A stretch of DNA of 64,000 nt from an uncultured Oscillospiraceae bacterium (lineage in GTDB: Bacteria; Bacillota; Clostridia; Oscillospirales; Oscillospiraceae): positions 72,590-136,589 of the forward strand of contig CAKUAS010000005.1 of NCBI GenBank assembly GCA_934636655.1, written 5' to 3'. Shown piece after piece: positions 56,824 through 64,000 of the stretch; the stretch's first letter is position 1; each line of letters starts with the position of its first letter. The translations under genes were made by a program, and so were the position numbers. The notes under the pieces were generated by a model. The model was not told the origin of the DNA, ran no database searches, and worked only from the letters and a program-made list of their open reading frames with translations.

Positions 56824-57285
56824 TCACCCCATGATCCCAATTTTGTTGCCGTTTTCGTAAATATCCGCGCCGTCTTCACAATGGTTGGGCCCCTCGTACT
56901 CCACCCAGCCGAAGCCTGCTACATAGACTTTATCACCGGGCTGCAGTTCTTTAGGAGGTTGGGGCGGAGTTGGCTCTGGTGCGGAATTCTTAGTGGGTGC
57001 CTGCCCTGTGGAAGGCTGGAGTTCGGAAGCTACGGGTGTTTCAATAGGCCCTATCTCCGGTTCAGGTTGCTCTTCTCGGGGCGCTTCTTGTCGCGGAATC
57101 GTTCCTTTTTCCTTCTCTGCCAGTGCTGCGGGTTCCTCAATTTCCGCAACGGTCGCTTTCTGGTCGCTCACAGCGGTTTCTGCGACTGGGACTGGTGTTT
57201 GCTCGGTTGCGTTGTTATTCGGCCACACGGCGGCGCACAAGGCGACACAGGTGGTAATCAGGGTTACTATGATGAGTTTCTTCAT
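56824..57285 (-). CDS. Secreted or anchored protein with DUF6550-like C-terminus
   Basis: 153 residues. Signal or anchor (MKKLIIVTLITTCVALCAAVW), a long Glu/Pro/Ala linker (about 25-110) and a C-terminal domain KVYVAGFGWVEYEGPNHCEDGADIYENGNKIGIMG, as in DUF6550 proteins of Clostridial integrative elements. The preceding gene overlaps in ATGA. Confidence 0.78.
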   Translation of the reverse strand: MKKLIIVTLITTCVALCAAVWPNNNATEQTPVPVAETAVSDQKATVAEIEEPAALAEKEKGTIPRQEAPREEQPEPEIGPIETPVASELQPSTGQAPTKNSAPEPTPPQPPKELQPGDKVYVAGFGWVEYEGPNHCEDGADIYENGNKIGIMG

Positions 57286-57602
57286 TTTTCTTCCTCCTTA
57301 GATGTGAAACGAGCACCCAATCCCATTGCCGTTCGGCAGGAGACTGAGCGCTCGTTTTCGTAGTGATTCAGTTCTACGGACAGCCTCCGCGCCAGTTCAA
57401 ATCCGAAGATGAAGCTGTCGATGGAGGTATCCTCCGCGATGCGGTCTTTTGCGTCGATGATCTGGAGCACCAGCCGACGCTCCGGTTTGCCCAACACCTC
57501 GCTAAGTGCTTGATGGCACTCCTCAATTTCCTGCTTCTGAGCCTGGAGTTCAGGTGGGATATAAAAGCAGTCATATAGGTCTTTCAGTAGCTTGTATTTC
57601 AT
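57282..57602 (-). CDS. DUF6809-like small protein
   Basis: 106 residues from MKYKLLKDLYDCFYIPPELQAQKQEIEECHQALSEVLGKPERRLVLQIIDAKDRIAEDTSIDSFIFGFELA, after AAGGAGGCGAGCGC. Helical; common in Clostridial mobile elements. Function unknown. Coupled (ATGA) to the DUF6550-like gene. Confidence 0.8.
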   Translation of the reverse strand: MKYKLLKDLYDCFYIPPELQAQKQEIEECHQALSEVLGKPERRLVLQIIDAKDRIAEDTSIDSFIFGFELARRLSVELNHYENERSVSCRTAMGLGARFTSKEEEK

Positions 57603-57892
57603 GCGCTCGCCTCCTTGCAGCACAAACATATACCACAGTTCGGCGGAAACAGCTACTGAAACTTTTTAGAAAAATAGCGGCTGAAGCAATGCGTCTCAGT
57701 CGCTATTTGGGGATGTGGGGTACTTATGGTGCGGGCTCGCGGGTTAACTATACCCCTAAGCAATTTTTACTTCTGTTTGCATCCACGCTGAGAGGTCCTT
57801 TTTTATAACGATGCCAGCCCTGAGCAATTCGTGGCGGCATTGCGAATGATGATAAGCGACATCCTTGCACCACCAATTTCCGCAAGCCAAGA
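57603..57892. other. Gap with a short hairpin
   Basis: A weak inverted repeat AAATAGCG/CGCTATTT (about 57671-57706) and nothing else that I can support. An open frame at 57506-57808 is a shadow. Confidence 0.3.
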
Positions 57893-58099
57893 TCAAGTCA
57901 ATGCATCTTTGTCTTCCACCTTTTCCGCTTTGGACAACTCTTCCCAGTCCTCACGATTTCCGCATCTGCGAAGGTAATCGTGGCCGCCGTCCACGGCGCA
58001 TGAGCCACAGCTGCAAAATTTGAAATCATGGACAGTTTTACTCTCGATGACATCTCCACATTTCTTGCATCTAATCGCATTCCTAATAATCTTCTGCAT
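57893..58099 (-). CDS. Zinc-ribbon small protein (DUF7695-like)
   Basis: 68 residues from MQKIIRNAIRCKKCGDVIESKTVHDFKFCSCGSCAVDGGHDYLRRCGNREDWEELS; four CxxC/CxC Cys likely bind zinc. Starts 2 nt after the stop of the helicase, within its RBS AAGGGAG, so coupled. Family members sit next to mobile-element cargo; function unknown. Confidence 0.75.
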   Translation of the reverse strand: MQKIIRNAIRCKKCGDVIESKTVHDFKFCSCGSCAVDGGHDYLRRCGNREDWEELSKAEKVEDKDALT

Positions 58100-58101
58100 A
58101 A

Positions 58102-60807
58102 TCATTCTCCCTTTAGCGCAGTCCTGATCTTCTCTTTTTCTCCACTGCCGTCTGTACGGAGGCGCAGGAGCGGAACGGCACACTTCTTCAAAATAGAGTT
58201 CTTCTTTATATCTCGCTCTGCCTGTTTGCTCCCCGCTTCGTGGAAGCCAGTCCCATCTACTTCAATCGCCAGCACGGGCTGCTTATCCATCTGATTGAAC
58301 AGCAGAAAATCCACATGGGTCAACGGATTGTGGGCATATTTGCGTTCTTCCTCTGTCAGCGGTTCATAATTCTTTACCAGCGTCGCAAGAGAAACATGCA
58401 CCGCGCAGCCGATGGAGGAAAATACCTCCTCGGCCAGCACCTCTTGAATCACAGTGTACATGAGATTCTCGGAATCGTATTCCGATACCCGCTTATGTTT
58501 TTGCAGGTATGCCCTGCGCTGCTCGGCATAGCCCTGATAGAGCATATCGAACACGGAGTAGACCTGACTCTGGATAACCTCAAAATTGTTATATTCAATG
58601 TACCGCGTTAGGTCGCCGTAGTTGGTTTGGTCATTGCGCGGGTCCTGCGATGTGACCACCGCCAGCGAATGAACTGCGCGGGAAACTGCCACATTCAGCA
58701 TGTGGGGATCATCCACGAAATCTGTGATGACATTGTCGACCGAAGTCAGAATGATGGCATCCTGCTCCCGCCCCTGAAACTTGTGGACGGTGTCCACCTC
58801 ATAAGTATCTCCCAGCTGCTTGCGGATGGCTGTCACCTGATCCCGATACGGCGTGATAATGCCGATGCTCTGGAAATTCTGCTGATGCAGCCGCGGAAGC
58901 ACCTCCTGCTGGATGACATCGATCTGACGCTGGTTGAGATGACCGCGGGCGTGGTTGCCCGCAGTTGTTCGGTACATGGTCAACACATTCGGCTCATCAT
59001 GGTCTTTGGTCATGACGATCAGCTGCCCGTGGTAGAACTTCTGGTTGCAGAAGTTAATGATTTTCGGGTGGCAGCGGTAGTGTTCCCGCAGCAGCGTAAC
59101 AGGCGCGTCCTGCCATATTTCCAACGCAGAGGACAACAGACTGTGGGTCGAAAAACGATACCGCTCATCCAAGGAATACTTCTGCCAGATAGCATCGCTG
59201 GTGCGGATGTCGTCCTCTGTCAGCACATTGGGAAGCTGCTTCAAGTCTCCGACAATCACGATATTCCGTGCGCAAGAAAATGCCAGCACCCCAGTGGCCA
59301 AATCAACCTGGGAGGCTTCATCCACGATTAAATAATCATAGACATGATCGATGCTCAACGTTCCCTTAATGGAATAGGTCGTGCTGAGTACCACCGGATA
59401 CTCGTGGATAAACACTGCGGAATTCCGGCGGAAATCACTCATTTCAAAACGTTGCCTGTCATTCTGCCAGTGATACCGCGCTGCCAGCTCCGCCCGGAAC
59501 AACCGCAGGGACTTCTGGGTAAGCTCGTCCATCTTTGCGTCAAAAGCGTAGTGTTCCAGCTTGCGGTTCAGTTCCTGCTTTTCGGCCTCCAGTTCCCGCC
59601 TCTTCACGGCATAAAACTGACTCTGCAAATAGGGAATGACCAGTTCCGGGGAACGAAGAAACAGTTTGAGCGCACTGCGATTGAATCGGAACATGATGGA
59701 GAGCTTTTGCAAAAGTCCTAAACGGCTCTCATACTCTGCGTGCTGTTCAAATTCCATCCAGAGCGCAAGGATCTTCTGCGAGGACAGCTTGTCCAGACTC
59801 TCTGTCGGCGCATCGCCGTAGGTCGCATAATACTCCTCGAAATAGTGCTGCTCTGGATTCAATCGCAAAAATTCCTGCTCAATTTCCGCAATGCGGTTCT
59901 TGGCATTGAGCATTTCATTCAGCTCTTTGGAAAGCGCGGTTGTCTCCTGATCCAGCTGCTGCCGTTTCTCTGGTGGTATCTCCCAATCGCTCATATCCGG
60001 ATAGGCACCGGTCTGAGCCTCCAAGAACTTTTGCTTGTTGGCAAGGCTTCCGAGAAACGCAGTCAGAAAAACAGCATTCTTCTTTTCCAGCTTTTCCGCC
60101 ACATTGTGTGTTGCAGAGTTGTTGTTGGATACGACCGCCACGGTCTTCCCGCTCCGGATAACATTGGCGATGATATTCAAAATCGTCTGCGTCTTTCCTG
60201 TCCCCGGAGGGCCCTGAATGATGCTGATTTTGGAGGAAAGCGCCCGCTCCACCGCCAGCTTCTGGCTCTGGTTCAGGCCAAACGGATAGATTACCGCCTC
60301 CGGCATCTGAGGTGCCCGGACTTCTTTCCGTGGTGCAAGATAGCTTGCCAGCACAGTATCCTCGCTGACCTGCTTGATCTTGTCATACTGCATACTCAGA
60401 ATGTTGATACCTTCCACCTCGAGGCTAATTGCCGCGGCAGTTTCCTTGAAATATTGGAATGCTTCTTGATTTTTACCGTCTGTCAGGCAATTCTGCTGGA
60501 ACTGCACTTCGTTTCTACAGAAGGATAAATCTTTCTTTCCGTCGCGGACAATGCGGTAATATCCGCCGAAGTCGAGAAGTTCGTCGATTCCGCCGATCGT
60601 TTGCTCGTTTGCGGTGACAATCACCTGCGCAGGTTCGATTTTCTTTTGTAGAGGCAGGATCTCCACATTACCGCTCTGGAAGCTGTATGTCTTATTGGGC
60701 GCACTGGTATAGACGACCTCACACTTCCCATCACGGAACTGGAAGCTCGCAACCGAGTCCGTCTGGTCTTTTCCCTTTATGATGATTAAACGCTTTCGTG
60801 CGTCCAT
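58102..60807 (-). CDS. SF1 helicase with C-terminal PD-(D/E)xK-like nuclease domain
   Basis: 901 residues. AAA_11/AAA_12 (Upf1-like) helicase: IIQGPPGTGKTQTILNIIANV (Walker A), DYLIVDEASQVDL (II), VIVGDLKQLPNV (III), LLREHYRCHPKIINFCNQ (IV), VDTVHKFQGREQDAIIL (V), LNVAVSRAVHSLAVVT (VI). From about 830: THVDFLLFNQ...PVLAIEVDGTGFHEAGSKQAERDIKKNSIL, which matches a DUF2726/MTES-type restriction fold (D...ExD). Long N-terminal domain. Proteins of this layout are frequent in defence islands. It is followed by the zinc-ribbon gene. Confidence 0.86.
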   Translation of the reverse strand: MDARKRLIIIKGKDQTDSVASFQFRDGKCEVVYTSAPNKTYSFQSGNVEILPLQKKIEPAQVIVTANEQTIGGIDELLDFGGYYRIVRDGKKDLSFCRNEVQFQQNCLTDGKNQEAFQYFKETAAAISLEVEGINILSMQYDKIKQVSEDTVLASYLAPRKEVRAPQMPEAVIYPFGLNQSQKLAVERALSSKISIIQGPPGTGKTQTILNIIANVIRSGKTVAVVSNNNSATHNVAEKLEKKNAVFLTAFLGSLANKQKFLEAQTGAYPDMSDWEIPPEKRQQLDQETTALSKELNEMLNAKNRIAEIEQEFLRLNPEQHYFEEYYATYGDAPTESLDKLSSQKILALWMEFEQHAEYESRLGLLQKLSIMFRFNRSALKLFLRSPELVIPYLQSQFYAVKRRELEAEKQELNRKLEHYAFDAKMDELTQKSLRLFRAELAARYHWQNDRQRFEMSDFRRNSAVFIHEYPVVLSTTYSIKGTLSIDHVYDYLIVDEASQVDLATGVLAFSCARNIVIVGDLKQLPNVLTEDDIRTSDAIWQKYSLDERYRFSTHSLLSSALEIWQDAPVTLLREHYRCHPKIINFCNQKFYHGQLIVMTKDHDEPNVLTMYRTTAGNHARGHLNQRQIDVIQQEVLPRLHQQNFQSIGIITPYRDQVTAIRKQLGDTYEVDTVHKFQGREQDAIILTSVDNVITDFVDDPHMLNVAVSRAVHSLAVVTSQDPRNDQTNYGDLTRYIEYNNFEVIQSQVYSVFDMLYQGYAEQRRAYLQKHKRVSEYDSENLMYTVIQEVLAEEVFSSIGCAVHVSLATLVKNYEPLTEEERKYAHNPLTHVDFLLFNQMDKQPVLAIEVDGTGFHEAGSKQAERDIKKNSILKKCAVPLLRLRTDGSGEKEKIRTALKGE

Positions 60808-60972
60808 AGGTATCTCCTATTCAACCAAACCTATAGGTATAAATTTATTATAGCATACTGAATGGACTGTGCCAACATCGTCTTTGATACCTCCACAAAA
60901 CGCCTTTCAAAATCTTATATTAGGGACTACTAATATCAAATTACATTAGTTCGCCAGCAATAATCCATTTAA

Positions 60973-61920
60973 TTATAATAGGTCATTTAATAGATTCATA
61001 CACTTGACCTTTTGCTGAAGGTTTGCGCTTCCGTATACATTCAGGGTAAAAGATACGTTCTTATGTCCGAGGATTTCAGAAAGAGACTTTATATCAAACT
61101 CTGGTATCTCGATTGCCCTAACCGCAAATGTATGCCGGATCTCATGAAACTTCACTTTCTCCAATCCGTTCCGCTTCAAGAAACGTGTGAAAAATTGCCG
61201 ATATGTTCTCGGCTCGGTTGGCTTTGTCTTGCCCGTGAGAAAATAGTGATTCGGGTTTTCCGTGTAAAACTTCTTGATGATATTCATGAGAAGGGACGGA
61301 ACAGGAATCGTTCGAGCGGAGGTCTTCGTCTTTGGCGGTCCTATATGAAGATACGATTCTCCCTTCTTCTTGTCGTAGATACGCTGGACGGTTTTGTTGA
61401 TGCTGATGGTCTTGTCCGTCAGCGAAATGTCCCTCATCTGCAAGCCGCACAGCTCGCCTATCCGGACTCCGGTAAACAATGCAATCAAAATTCCCGCTGT
61501 CTTCCGGTTCAAGTCCATGTAGATACACTGGATTAGAGCTTGCTCTTGATCTTTTGAGAGAGAAACCACTTTCTTGATACCAAGCTCTTTTGGGTATTCG
61601 ATTAGGTCCCAGTTCAGGAGTGGAATAGCCCGTTCCTTGTAGGCATACTCCATTGACAACCGGAGAACGAGGATAACATCCCTTATCGTCTTCACGGTAA
61701 GCCCTCCGGTCTTATCCAAGCGTCCAGCATTGTAGAGATACGAAATGTAGCTCTGGATGTCCGCTTCGGTGATGCTGCCAATCTTGCGCTTGCCGAAATA
61801 TGGGATCAGGTGATTTTCGGCAATCAGCGTAAAGCTGGCGTGGGTTGACGGCGTGATCATGGGCTTCTTTTGATTTAGCCATGTGTTCACAAGCGTCTTG
61901 AATTGTGTATTGTTAGTCAT
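60973..61920 (-). CDS. Tyrosine recombinase of the hsdS locus
   Basis: 315 residues from MTNNTQFKTLV after GGAGGTGGTCATT. Core-binding domain and catalytic domain: FTGVRIGELCGL (Arg), FHEIRHTFAVRA (HxxR), LGHKNVSFTLNVYGSA (His, Tyr). Its single-domain layout lacks the AP2-like arm, unlike the two integrases at 47-50 kb. It lies 55 nt from the hsdS repeat copy and is the likely enzyme for hsdS rearrangement, as in PsrA-type phase-variable type I systems. Confidence 0.9.
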   Translation of the reverse strand: MTNNTQFKTLVNTWLNQKKPMITPSTHASFTLIAENHLIPYFGKRKIGSITEADIQSYISYLYNAGRLDKTGGLTVKTIRDVILVLRLSMEYAYKERAIPLLNWDLIEYPKELGIKKVVSLSKDQEQALIQCIYMDLNRKTAGILIALFTGVRIGELCGLQMRDISLTDKTISINKTVQRIYDKKKGESYLHIGPPKTKTSARTIPVPSLLMNIIKKFYTENPNHYFLTGKTKPTEPRTYRQFFTRFLKRNGLEKVKFHEIRHTFAVRAIEIPEFDIKSLSEILGHKNVSFTLNVYGSANLQQKVKCMNLLNDLL

Positions 61921-61974
61921 AATGACCACCTCCACGAACATTATCCGGTGGAGGGATAATCAGGGCATTAACAC

Positions 61975-62034
61975 CCTCAAGTAACGGTCTTGAGAAGCGT
62001 CCAAAGCTCCGCTTTCCGGGCTTCGATGAGCCGT
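61975..62034. repeat. 60-bp repeat at the 5' end of an hsdS cassette, copy A
   Basis: CCTCAAGTAACGGTCTTGAG to GATGAGCCGT; 59 of 60 bases are identical with copy B at 63924. It encodes the conserved N-terminal hsdS phrase GLEKRPKLRFPGFDEP. Confidence 0.9.
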
Positions 62035-63197
62035 GGGAGCATAAAGGACTACTACATTATCTCGTTGAAAACACCGACCGCAATAAACAATTAAAGTTTG
62101 GAAAAGAGAATGTTCTTTCCGTCTCAGGGGAATATGGTATTGTTAATCAGATAGCGTTTCAGGGACGATCTTTCGCTGGTGAAAGTGTTGCTGATTATCA
62201 TGTAGTCGAAACCGATGACATTGTATATACAAAGAGTCCCCTCAAAGCAAAACCTTATGGGATTATCAAAGTCAACAATGGTGTTCCCGGTATAGTGTCC
62301 ACTCTTTACGCTGTGTACCACCCCTTAAAAACTGTTGTTCCGAGGTTTGTTGATTTCTATTTCTCGAACGATCTTCGACTTAACAAGTTTCTAAAGCCAC
62401 TGGTTAATATTGGCGCAAAACATGATATGAAGGTCAATAATACATTTGTACTAACGGGGATGGTAGTTTTTCCTCCTTTGCGTGAGCAACAGAAAATCGT
62501 TGATTTTCTAACCATACTTGACCGTCGAATTGATGTTCAGCGAAAAAAAGTAGAAGCCCTCAAGAAGTATAAAAGAGGTGTCATGCAGCGCATTTTTCGC
62601 CAACTCCCTTCTCAGAATGGCGCAGAGTGGACTTGTGTTCGACTGGGTGATATTTTTAAAAAAGTTTCGCGCCGTAACACAGATGGAGTAATAAAAAATG
62701 TAATTACCAACTCTGCGGAATACGGACTAATTCCTCAGCGCGATTTCTTTGACAAGGTTATTGCAGTGGACGGAAACACAGCAAATTACTATGTCATCGA
62801 AAATGGAGACTTTGTTTACAATCCGAGAAAGTCAAATTCTGCGCCATACGGACCGTTCAATAGATATACTCTCAGTGAGCAAGGTATTATCTCGCCGCTA
62901 TATACCTGTCTTGTGCTGCAAGCAGATATTTCTCCTTCATATCTCGCTTGGTACTTTAAGAGCGACGCATGGTACAGGTACATCTATGATAACGGCTCAC
63001 AAGGCGTTCGTCATGATCGAGTATCTATGACGGATGATTTGCTTATGGGTATTCCTGTTATGTATCCCAGCCATGTGAAACAACTTCTGTATGCAGATAT
63101 TCTTGATATGGTGGAGGCACGGTTGCAAGCAACCCAAAAAACACTTGAACTTCTGAGTAAAACGAGAGACGGCTATATGAGGCAGCTCTTTATATGA
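61983..63197 (+). pseudogene. hsdS: Type I restriction specificity subunit cassette without start codon
   Basis: About 404 residues, full-length specificity subunit: N-terminal KRPKLRFPGFDEPWEHKG, target recognition domain 1, central helix REQQKIVDFLTILDRRIDVQRKKVEALKKYKRGVMQRIF, domain 2 (GAEWTCVRLGDIFKKVSRRN...) and C-terminal LLYADILDMVEARLQATQKTLELLSKTRDGYMRQLFI. No ATG, GTG or TTG start exists in frame between the preceding stop (61923) and the cassette, so in this configuration it is a silent store or needs an upstream fusion. HsdS directs HsdM/HsdR to DNA. hsdM and hsdR are not in the window. Confidence 0.85.
62563..62578 (+). repeat. 16-bp inverted repeat in central hsdS part, copy 1
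   Basis: AGAAGTATAAAAGAGG, encoding KKYKRG; an exact inverted match lies at 63791-63806 in the opposite cassette. Confidence 0.75.
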
Positions 63198-63806
63198 AGA
63201 GCTGTTGCAACAAGCCATTTCGCATTTGGGATAATAACGATAGTTCTTTTTCCTGAACATCTACATACTTTTCGAGTTTAGCCAGCTTGTCGATTATGCT
63301 TTGTTGCTGGTCAATGTCAGGCGTTGGTATTTCAATGTTTAAGAAGGAATCCATCATGAGACTTTGTACAGTTGTTCCGGTTTTCACAAGGGTTCTAATG
63401 ATATTGTCCTCTTGCGACAGAATTGCATAATAGAGGTAGAATGCGTTGCAACCATGTACTTGCAATGCTTTGATGTCCTGATTTATCGTTGCATCTACTT
63501 CGAGAATAGCGAGAGGCAGCGAATGTTTCAAGATACCACTCCGCGCAACCAACAATAATGTCCCCGGATGATAAAGCGTCATCTCATTGAGCGCCAGATT
63601 TGTTATCTTTAGCTCGCTACCGGAAATTCTACTACTCTTCATGTCTTTGGAGGAAATCCAAACGATGTCTCCGTTCCAATAGAGCGAATTACTCATACTT
63701 GGCGTTTTGCCTCCTGAAACGTGAACAAGCTCACGAAGTTTTCTGCGCTGAGAACCTTTCGAGATTGCAGAAAATATTTGATTAAGCAATCCTCTTTTAT
63801 ACTTCT
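63190..63806 (-). pseudogene. hsdS: Second hsdS half-cassette on the minus strand
   Basis: About 205 residues in frame, beginning at the central phrase KYKRGLLNQIF and holding only a second target recognition domain and C-terminus (GSQRRKLRELVHVSGGKTPSMSN...DIDQQQSIIDKLAKLEKYVDVQEKELSLLSQMRNGLLQQLFI). The N-terminal half is missing, so it is a silent donor for domain 2. Its stop interleaves with that of the plus-strand cassette. Confidence 0.8.
63791..63806 (-). repeat. 16-bp inverted repeat in hsdS, copy 2
   Basis: Reverse complement of 62563-62578. Inversion between the two copies would exchange the second recognition domains. Confidence 0.75.
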
Positions 63807-63840
63807 GATCAAGAAAGCAGAAACAGCTATATGACAGACG

Positions 63841-63885
63841 AAATCCCTTGCAATAGCGGAAAATCTCTGCTACTGCAAGGGATTT
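63841..63885. terminator. Hairpin between hsdS cassettes
   Basis: AAATCCCTTGCA/TGCAAGGGATTT with a 21-nt loop, T/A-rich flanks. A second short palindrome GAGGTC...GACCTC lies at 63908-63927 just before repeat copy B. Confidence 0.55.
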
Positions 63886-63923
63886 TACTTTTGGTTCATA
63901 CCGAAATGAGGTCTGAAAATAGA

Positions 63924-63983
63924 CCTCAAGTAACGGTCTTGAGAAGCGTCCGAAGCTCCGCTTTCCGGGCTTCGATGAGCCGT
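63924..63983. repeat. 60-bp repeat at the 5' end of an hsdS cassette, copy B
   Basis: Direct repeat of copy A with one mismatch. It begins another plus-strand hsdS frame (KRPKLRFPGFDEPYKQ...) that leaves the window. Confidence 0.9.
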
Positions 63984-64000
63984 ACAAGCAATGTCACATA

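Overview
The window looks like a chromosome segment of a fairly GC-rich anaerobic gut Firmicute (class Clostridia, probably Oscillospirales). This rests on strong AGGAGG-type ribosome binding sites, Clostridia-typical families (DUF3793, DUF4358, DUF6110-like, the FeoB-associated Cys-rich protein, 2-hydroxyacyl-CoA dehydratase, cyclodeaminase/cyclohydrolase) and a VanS-like kinase. It has two very different parts: core chromosome from 1 to about 42.3 kb, and an integrated mosaic defence island from the tRNA-Pro locus (42.3-42.6 kb) to the right edge.

Core part. 1-6.6 kb: the end of a histidine kinase, a C39-like lipoprotein, an AraC regulator, a hydrolase, a tRNA-adenine methyltransferase and rsmI. 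6.9-19 kb: a metal block with a DtxR-type repressor divergent from feoA-feoA-feoB-Cys-rich protein (promoter with three similar palindromes), a second DtxR-like regulator with an ABC exporter, a heavy-metal-associated protein, an AraC regulator, a DUF6110-like protein and a P1B-type ATPase, DUF3793 and a flavodoxin. 19-30 kb: lipid and envelope genes (acyl-ACP thioesterase, two PAP2 proteins, a DAG-kinase-like enzyme, lysoplasmalogenase-like YhhN), a DUF4358-SGNH fusion, a THEP1-like NTPase, a folate cyclohydrolase-like protein, small redox and hydrolase genes and a MerR regulator. 30-34.6 kb: a 2-hydroxyacyl-CoA dehydratase operon divergent from its probable GntR/FadR regulator. 34.7-38.5 kb: ribosomal and transcription genes in an unusual arrangement, with rplJ-rplL (and an L10 leader) on the minus strand facing away from rpmG-secE-nusG-rplK-rplA. 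39-42 kb: an XRE-SdpI fusion, a HAD hydrolase, an AAA-CYTH protein and a 36-aa microprotein.

The core is peppered with at least 13 copies of a dispersed repeat whose ends read TTTTTAGAGGCGC / GCGCCACTGAAAAA or close variants. These copies fit exactly between transcription units: they supply stop codons, lie directly against start codons or a Shine-Dalgarno site, or end 2-3 nt before a -35 box. I see none of them in the island.

Island part. After a scarred tRNA-Pro come a Gabija-like pair (OLD-type nuclease plus UvrD-like helicase), two overlapping tyrosine recombinases (one with an apparent second arm-binding domain at its C-terminus), a minus-strand operon of small DNA-binding proteins, and divergent from it a two-gene operon whose first gene encodes a 1023-aa protein with the hallmarks of the QDE-1/YonO family of double-psi-beta-barrel RNA polymerases (RNP block, then a DYDGD catalytic loop). 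Further on are a polymerase-beta-type nucleotidyltransferase with a Met/Asp-rich small partner, cargo small genes, a 901-aa SF1 helicase with a C-terminal nuclease-like domain, a third tyrosine recombinase, and a recombining hsdS specificity locus of a type I restriction system. The polymerase-like operon is the best candidate for an undescribed system.
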